From Deltaproteobacteria bacterium (GTDB lineage: Bacteria; Desulfobacterota; Anaeroferrophillalia; Anaeroferrophillales; Tharpellaceae): a stretch of 9,470 bases of DNA. The stretch lies in contig JAUVDU010000039.1 in the NCBI GenBank assembly GCA_030595135.1, positions 1-9,470 of the forward strand. The letters are read 5' to 3'. Positions 7,449-9,470 of the stretch are shown in pieces. The notes under the pieces are model-generated. The model had not been told where the DNA came from. It saw nothing but the letters and a program-made list of their open reading frames with translations, and searched no databases. Within the stretch, counting starts at the first letter, position 1. Each line of letters starts with the position of its first letter. The translations under genes and the position numbers were made by a program.

Positions 7449-7745
7449 TTAATAGTATCTCTCTTGATATTCACGTATTATCTCCCCCGGCACCAGGTAG
7501 AAAAAGAGCCGGCAAGCAAGAAAAATAACCAATAAATCATCAACCTGACCCAAACCGGGAATGATCAGGTCGGGCAAAAGATCATAAGGTGAAAAAAAAT
7601 AGGCCACGGCAAACAGAGGGATGAGCTTCAGATAGAAAGGAACTCGGCGATCTCCCATCAGACTCCAGCAAAGCCGCCCCGCCATAAAACAGCGCTGCCA
7701 CCAAGCGGGGCTGCTTAAGAGATTTTTGTTATTTAAGCGACTCAT
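7449..7745 (-). CDS. DUF1232 (YkvA-like) small membrane protein
   Basis: This 98-residue protein matches the DUF1232 pattern: basic N-terminal part, VPFYLKLIPLFAVAYFFSPYDLLPDLIIPGLGQVDDLLVIFLACRLF across about 35-81. The diagnostic pieces are SPYDLLPD (52-59) and GQVDD (66-70). Two hydrophobic segments (about 39-57 and 68-85) suggest a small integral or hairpin membrane protein. The family's biochemical role is not established to my knowledge, so no function is given. It starts 26 bases after ispG and stops two bases before the mutL ATG, placing it inside the ispG-mutL-trxB transcript. Its own ribosome site is weak (GGGC about twelve bases upstream). The family assignment is firm although the function is not. 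Confidence 0.9.
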   Translation of the reverse strand: MSRLNNKNLLSSPAWWQRCFMAGRLCWSLMGDRRVPFYLKLIPLFAVAYFFSPYDLLPDLIIPGLGQVDDLLVIFLACRLFFYLVPGEIIREYQERYY

Positions 7746-7771
7746 ATTAATTTGCCCGGTGCCTGCTTTTT

Positions 7772-8830
7772 CTAAACAAAGTTTTCCACTTCATCAACCA
7801 GGGCTTGAACCAATTCACTCTCCGGCAATTTCCCTAAAACTTCACCTTGACGAAACAGGAGTCCGACTCCCTTGCCTCCGGCAATCCCGAAATCGGCATG
7901 CCGGGCCTCACCGGGACCATTGACAACACAACCCATGACCGCGATCTTCAAGGGTTCCTGAATATGGGCCAGAGCTTTTTCAACCTCATTCGCAAGTTGA
8001 ATCAGGGCCACCTCGGTACGCCCGCAGGTGGGACAAGAGATAAGTTCAATCCCCCGTTGGCGCAGACCCAGGCTTTTTAAAATCTCAAAGGCGACAAAAA
8101 TCTCATCTTCCGGAGCCGCAGTCAGCGAAACTCTTAAGGTGTCACCCAACCCTTCACCAAGAAGTAAACCCAGACCCACAGCCGATTTAATTGAGCCCCG
8201 CAACGCGGTACCGGCCTCTGTAATGCCGACATGAAAAGGATAGTCAACCTCTTTTGCCAACAATCGATAAGCAGCTAATGTAGCCATAACATCAGAGGAT
8301 TTCAGAGAGATTTTGATAAGCGCAAATTTCTCGTCTTCCAACAGACGAACATGGCCCAGAGCACTCTGAACCAAAGCTTCAGGGGTATAGCCATATTTCT
8401 CAACCACCTCTTTTTCAAGAGAACCGCCATTGACGCCAATACGAATCGGAATCGCCCGATCTCGACAGGCGGCGACAACCTCGCGAACCCGAGCAGCACT
8501 GCCGATATTGCCGGGATTAAGACGCAAACCATCAACCCCCTGCTCAACGGCGATAAGCGCCAGACGATGGTTGAAATGGATGTCGGCAATCAACGGAATG
8601 CCAATCTCTTTCTTGATCAAAGCAAGCTTATTTGCCGCTATCTCATCCGGCACCGCCACCCGCACAAGTTCACAACCAACCCGCTCAAGCCGTTGGATCT
8701 GGGCAACCGTCGCCGCGACATCACGAGTATCAGTATTGGTCATCGACTGCACCGATATCGGAGCACGGCCACCGATTGCAACCTTACCCAAATCAATTTT
8801 CCGACATTGCCGCCGCGGCCAAAAACTCAA
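7772..8830 (-). CDS. ispG: 4-hydroxy-3-methylbut-2-enyl diphosphate synthase (flavodoxin/ferredoxin)
   Basis: IspG (GcpE) reductively opens 2-C-methyl-D-erythritol 2,4-cyclodiphosphate to HMBPP, the penultimate MEP-pathway step, using a [4Fe-4S] cluster. The 352-residue single-TIM-barrel form is the usual bacterial type. Visible are APISVQSMTNTDTRD (23-37), ADIHFNHRLAL (82-92), GLRLNPGNIG (101-110) and RIGVNGGSLE (130-139). The cluster ligands are C266 and C269 in SCPTCGRTE and C301 in MGCVVNGPGE, with E308 as the likely fourth ligand. The start is TTG: two in-frame TAA codons lie eight to ten codons upstream, no ATG or GTG occurs in between, and GGGGGA sits five bases before the TTG. It probably opens the compact ispG-DUF1232-mutL-lipoprotein-trxB transcript. 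The 110 bases before it contain no clear promoter, so co-transcription with the YgbA-family gene is possible. Confidence 0.97.
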   Translation of the reverse strand: MSFWPRRQCRKIDLGKVAIGGRAPISVQSMTNTDTRDVAATVAQIQRLERVGCELVRVAVPDEIAANKLALIKKEIGIPLIADIHFNHRLALIAVEQGVDGLRLNPGNIGSAARVREVVAACRDRAIPIRIGVNGGSLEKEVVEKYGYTPEALVQSALGHVRLLEDEKFALIKISLKSSDVMATLAAYRLLAKEVDYPFHVGITEAGTALRGSIKSAVGLGLLLGEGLGDTLRVSLTAAPEDEIFVAFEILKSLGLRQRGIELISCPTCGRTEVALIQLANEVEKALAHIQEPLKIAVMGCVVNGPGEARHADFGIAGGKGVGLLFRQGEVLGKLPESELVQALVDEVENFV

Positions 8831-8835
8831 AACTT

Positions 8836-8841
8836 TCCCCC
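8836..8841 (-). promoter_or_regulatory. Ribosome binding site supporting the TTG start of ispG
   Basis: GGGGGA lies five bases before the TTG codon at 8828-8830. Together with in-frame stop codons just upstream and the absence of ATG/GTG, it supports TTG as the initiation codon. Confidence 0.6.
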
Positions 8842-8940
8842 AATTTCTACGAGATTATTATGACGCAGGCATGGCATACCATTTCTTCTAATAATCCTCA
8901 AGCTTTTAAAGATGACGGCAACATAAATATTTCGCTCAGC

Positions 8941-9282
8941 TTACTTTTTGGCCAAAGCCTTAAGCAGATGTTTTGCGGCTAATATCGGGTGAGCTTTCAG
9001 CATTCTCGGCCCGGCATAGCGCATTACCGCTTTTATCTTTTTCTGCATTGACGGTTTATAGCAGTGAATCGGACATCTCCCGCAAGTCGTCCTCTCTTCC
9101 TGCAACGGACATTGCCGTACCCTCTCAATAGCATACTCCAACAACTCCAGACATGACTCACAGGGTGGCGAACCCTCGTGGTGATCACGACAATAGAGAT
9201 TTATCATCACACTGATAGTTTCACTCTCTTCAACCAGAGCCTGGGTATCGGCAACTTTGTTTGGCGTTACTTTTTCACTCAT
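8941..9282 (-). CDS. YgbA-family Cys-rich protein (nitrous oxide-stimulated promoter family)
   Basis: This 113-residue soluble protein resembles E. coli YgbA, in the family named 'nitrous oxide-stimulated promoter'. The conserved core runs from about 25 to 108: INLYCRDHH, CESCLELLEYAIERVRQCP, TCGRCPIHCYKP and the C-terminal MRYAGPRMLKAHPILAAKHLL. Seven cysteines (31, 41, 44, 58, 67, 70, 74) and three nearby histidines (34, 35, 73) suggest a metal or Fe-S site, which is an inference. In enterobacteria ygbA belongs to the nitric-oxide-responsive NsrR regulon; the molecular role is not settled as far as I know. The residues before about 22 are variable. ATG at 9280-9282 is supported by AGGAA (9291-9295) eight bases upstream. 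It has its own upstream region with an FNR-type palindrome, and the next gene, ispG, follows after 110 bases without a visible terminator. Confidence 0.9.
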   Translation of the reverse strand: MSEKVTPNKVADTQALVEESETISVMINLYCRDHHEGSPPCESCLELLEYAIERVRQCPLQEERTTCGRCPIHCYKPSMQKKIKAVMRYAGPRMLKAHPILAAKHLLKALAKK

Positions 9283-9290
9283 CCGTTGAT

Positions 9291-9295
9291 TTCCT
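9291..9295 (-). promoter_or_regulatory. Ribosome binding site of the YgbA-family gene
   Basis: AGGAA is eight bases from the ATG at 9280-9282 and fixes that start. The sequence before it, back to the predicted transcription start, would be an unusually long leader of about 120 bases. Confidence 0.65.
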
Positions 9296-9409
9296 GCGTT
9301 TTAGTTTTTGTTAAGTTCATTAAAACTCTGACTTTGCGCGAACCTTACGGCCTCCAAGTGTCAAGAAATGACCCCAGCCGAGACAGATTGAACAAAAACC
9401 GCGACAAAA

Positions 9410-9415
9410 ATATTA
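9410..9415 (-). promoter_or_regulatory. Predicted -10 element of the YgbA-family gene
   Basis: TAATAT matches the sigma-70 -10 consensus in five of six positions. It implies a transcription start near 9402-9403. There is no good -35 hexamer at 17 bases, which is typical of activator-dependent promoters. The nearby TTGACA (9424-9429) is only eight bases away and cannot be its -35. Confidence 0.5.
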
Positions 9416-9436
9416 CCACAAACTGTCAAATTTACC

Positions 9437-9450
9437 CTGACTTAAGTCAA
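9437..9450 (-). promoter_or_regulatory. CRP/FNR-superfamily-type operator
   Basis: The minus strand reads TTGACTTAAGTCAG, containing the perfect 12-base palindrome TGACTTAAGTCA (9438-9449). This fits the TTGAC-N4-GTCAA form used by FNR/DNR/NnrR-type regulators, with one end mismatch. Its centre (9443.5) is 40.5 to 41.5 bases upstream of the start predicted from the TAATAT hexamer, the class II activation position. The regulator itself is not in the window, and which family member binds is unknown. Confidence 0.55.
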
Positions 9451-9470
9451 TGCACAACGTTCCATCAATC

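Noticed and set aside
8351..8982. Overlapping plus-strand open frames of 116 to 170 codons opposite ispG and its upstream gap
   Set aside because: They lie antisense to a fully conserved ispG, have no recognisable domains and low-complexity basic composition, and overlap one another in different frames.
9424..9429. TTGACA hexamer upstream of the YgbA-family gene as a -35 element
   Set aside because: It is only eight bases from TAATAT, and no -10-like hexamer lies 16 to 18 bases downstream.

Overview
The window looks like a chromosomal stretch from a Gram-negative bacterium, most likely a member of the former Deltaproteobacteria (Desulfobacterota and relatives). The pointers are an outer-membrane-type lipoprotein, an RpoS-like sigma factor directly behind pcm, and a long palindromic intergenic repeat of a type I associate with those genomes. 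The last point is from memory and was not searched. Base composition is moderate and no gene stands out as foreign by eye. I see no tRNA, rRNA, CRISPR array, transposase or phage gene.

All nine recognisable genes lie on the minus strand, so transcription runs from high to low coordinates. The order is: a YgbA-family Cys-rich protein (8941-9282), ispG (7772-8830), a DUF1232 membrane protein (7449-7745), mutL (5488-7446), a LolA/LolB-like lipoprotein (4705-5478), trxB (3786-4718), pcm (3029-3673), an rpoS-like sigma factor (2164-3045) and dxs (107-1990). From ispG to trxB the genes are separated by at most 26 bases or overlap, and pcm overlaps the sigma gene by 17 bases, so two tight transcription groups are likely. 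The looser joints are 110 bases before ispG, 112 bases before pcm and 173 bases before dxs.

Functionally this is housekeeping plus stress biology. IspG and Dxs are two enzymes of the MEP isoprenoid pathway. MutL serves mismatch repair and carries an intact endonuclease motif. TrxB serves thiol reduction and Pcm serves protein repair. The sigma factor is of the stationary-phase/general-stress type, and the YgbA-family protein belongs to a group linked to nitrosative stress.

The most interesting non-coding signals are two. First, a 128-base imperfect palindrome (2038-2165) sits between the sigma gene and dxs, and its outer edge overlaps the sigma factor's stop codon. Second, a perfect 12-base palindrome of CRP/FNR type lies about 41 bases upstream of the start implied by a good -10 hexamer before the YgbA-family gene, the usual geometry for activation by an FNR/DNR/HcpR-like regulator. 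I found no clearly new multi-gene system; most of the window is ordinary core genome.
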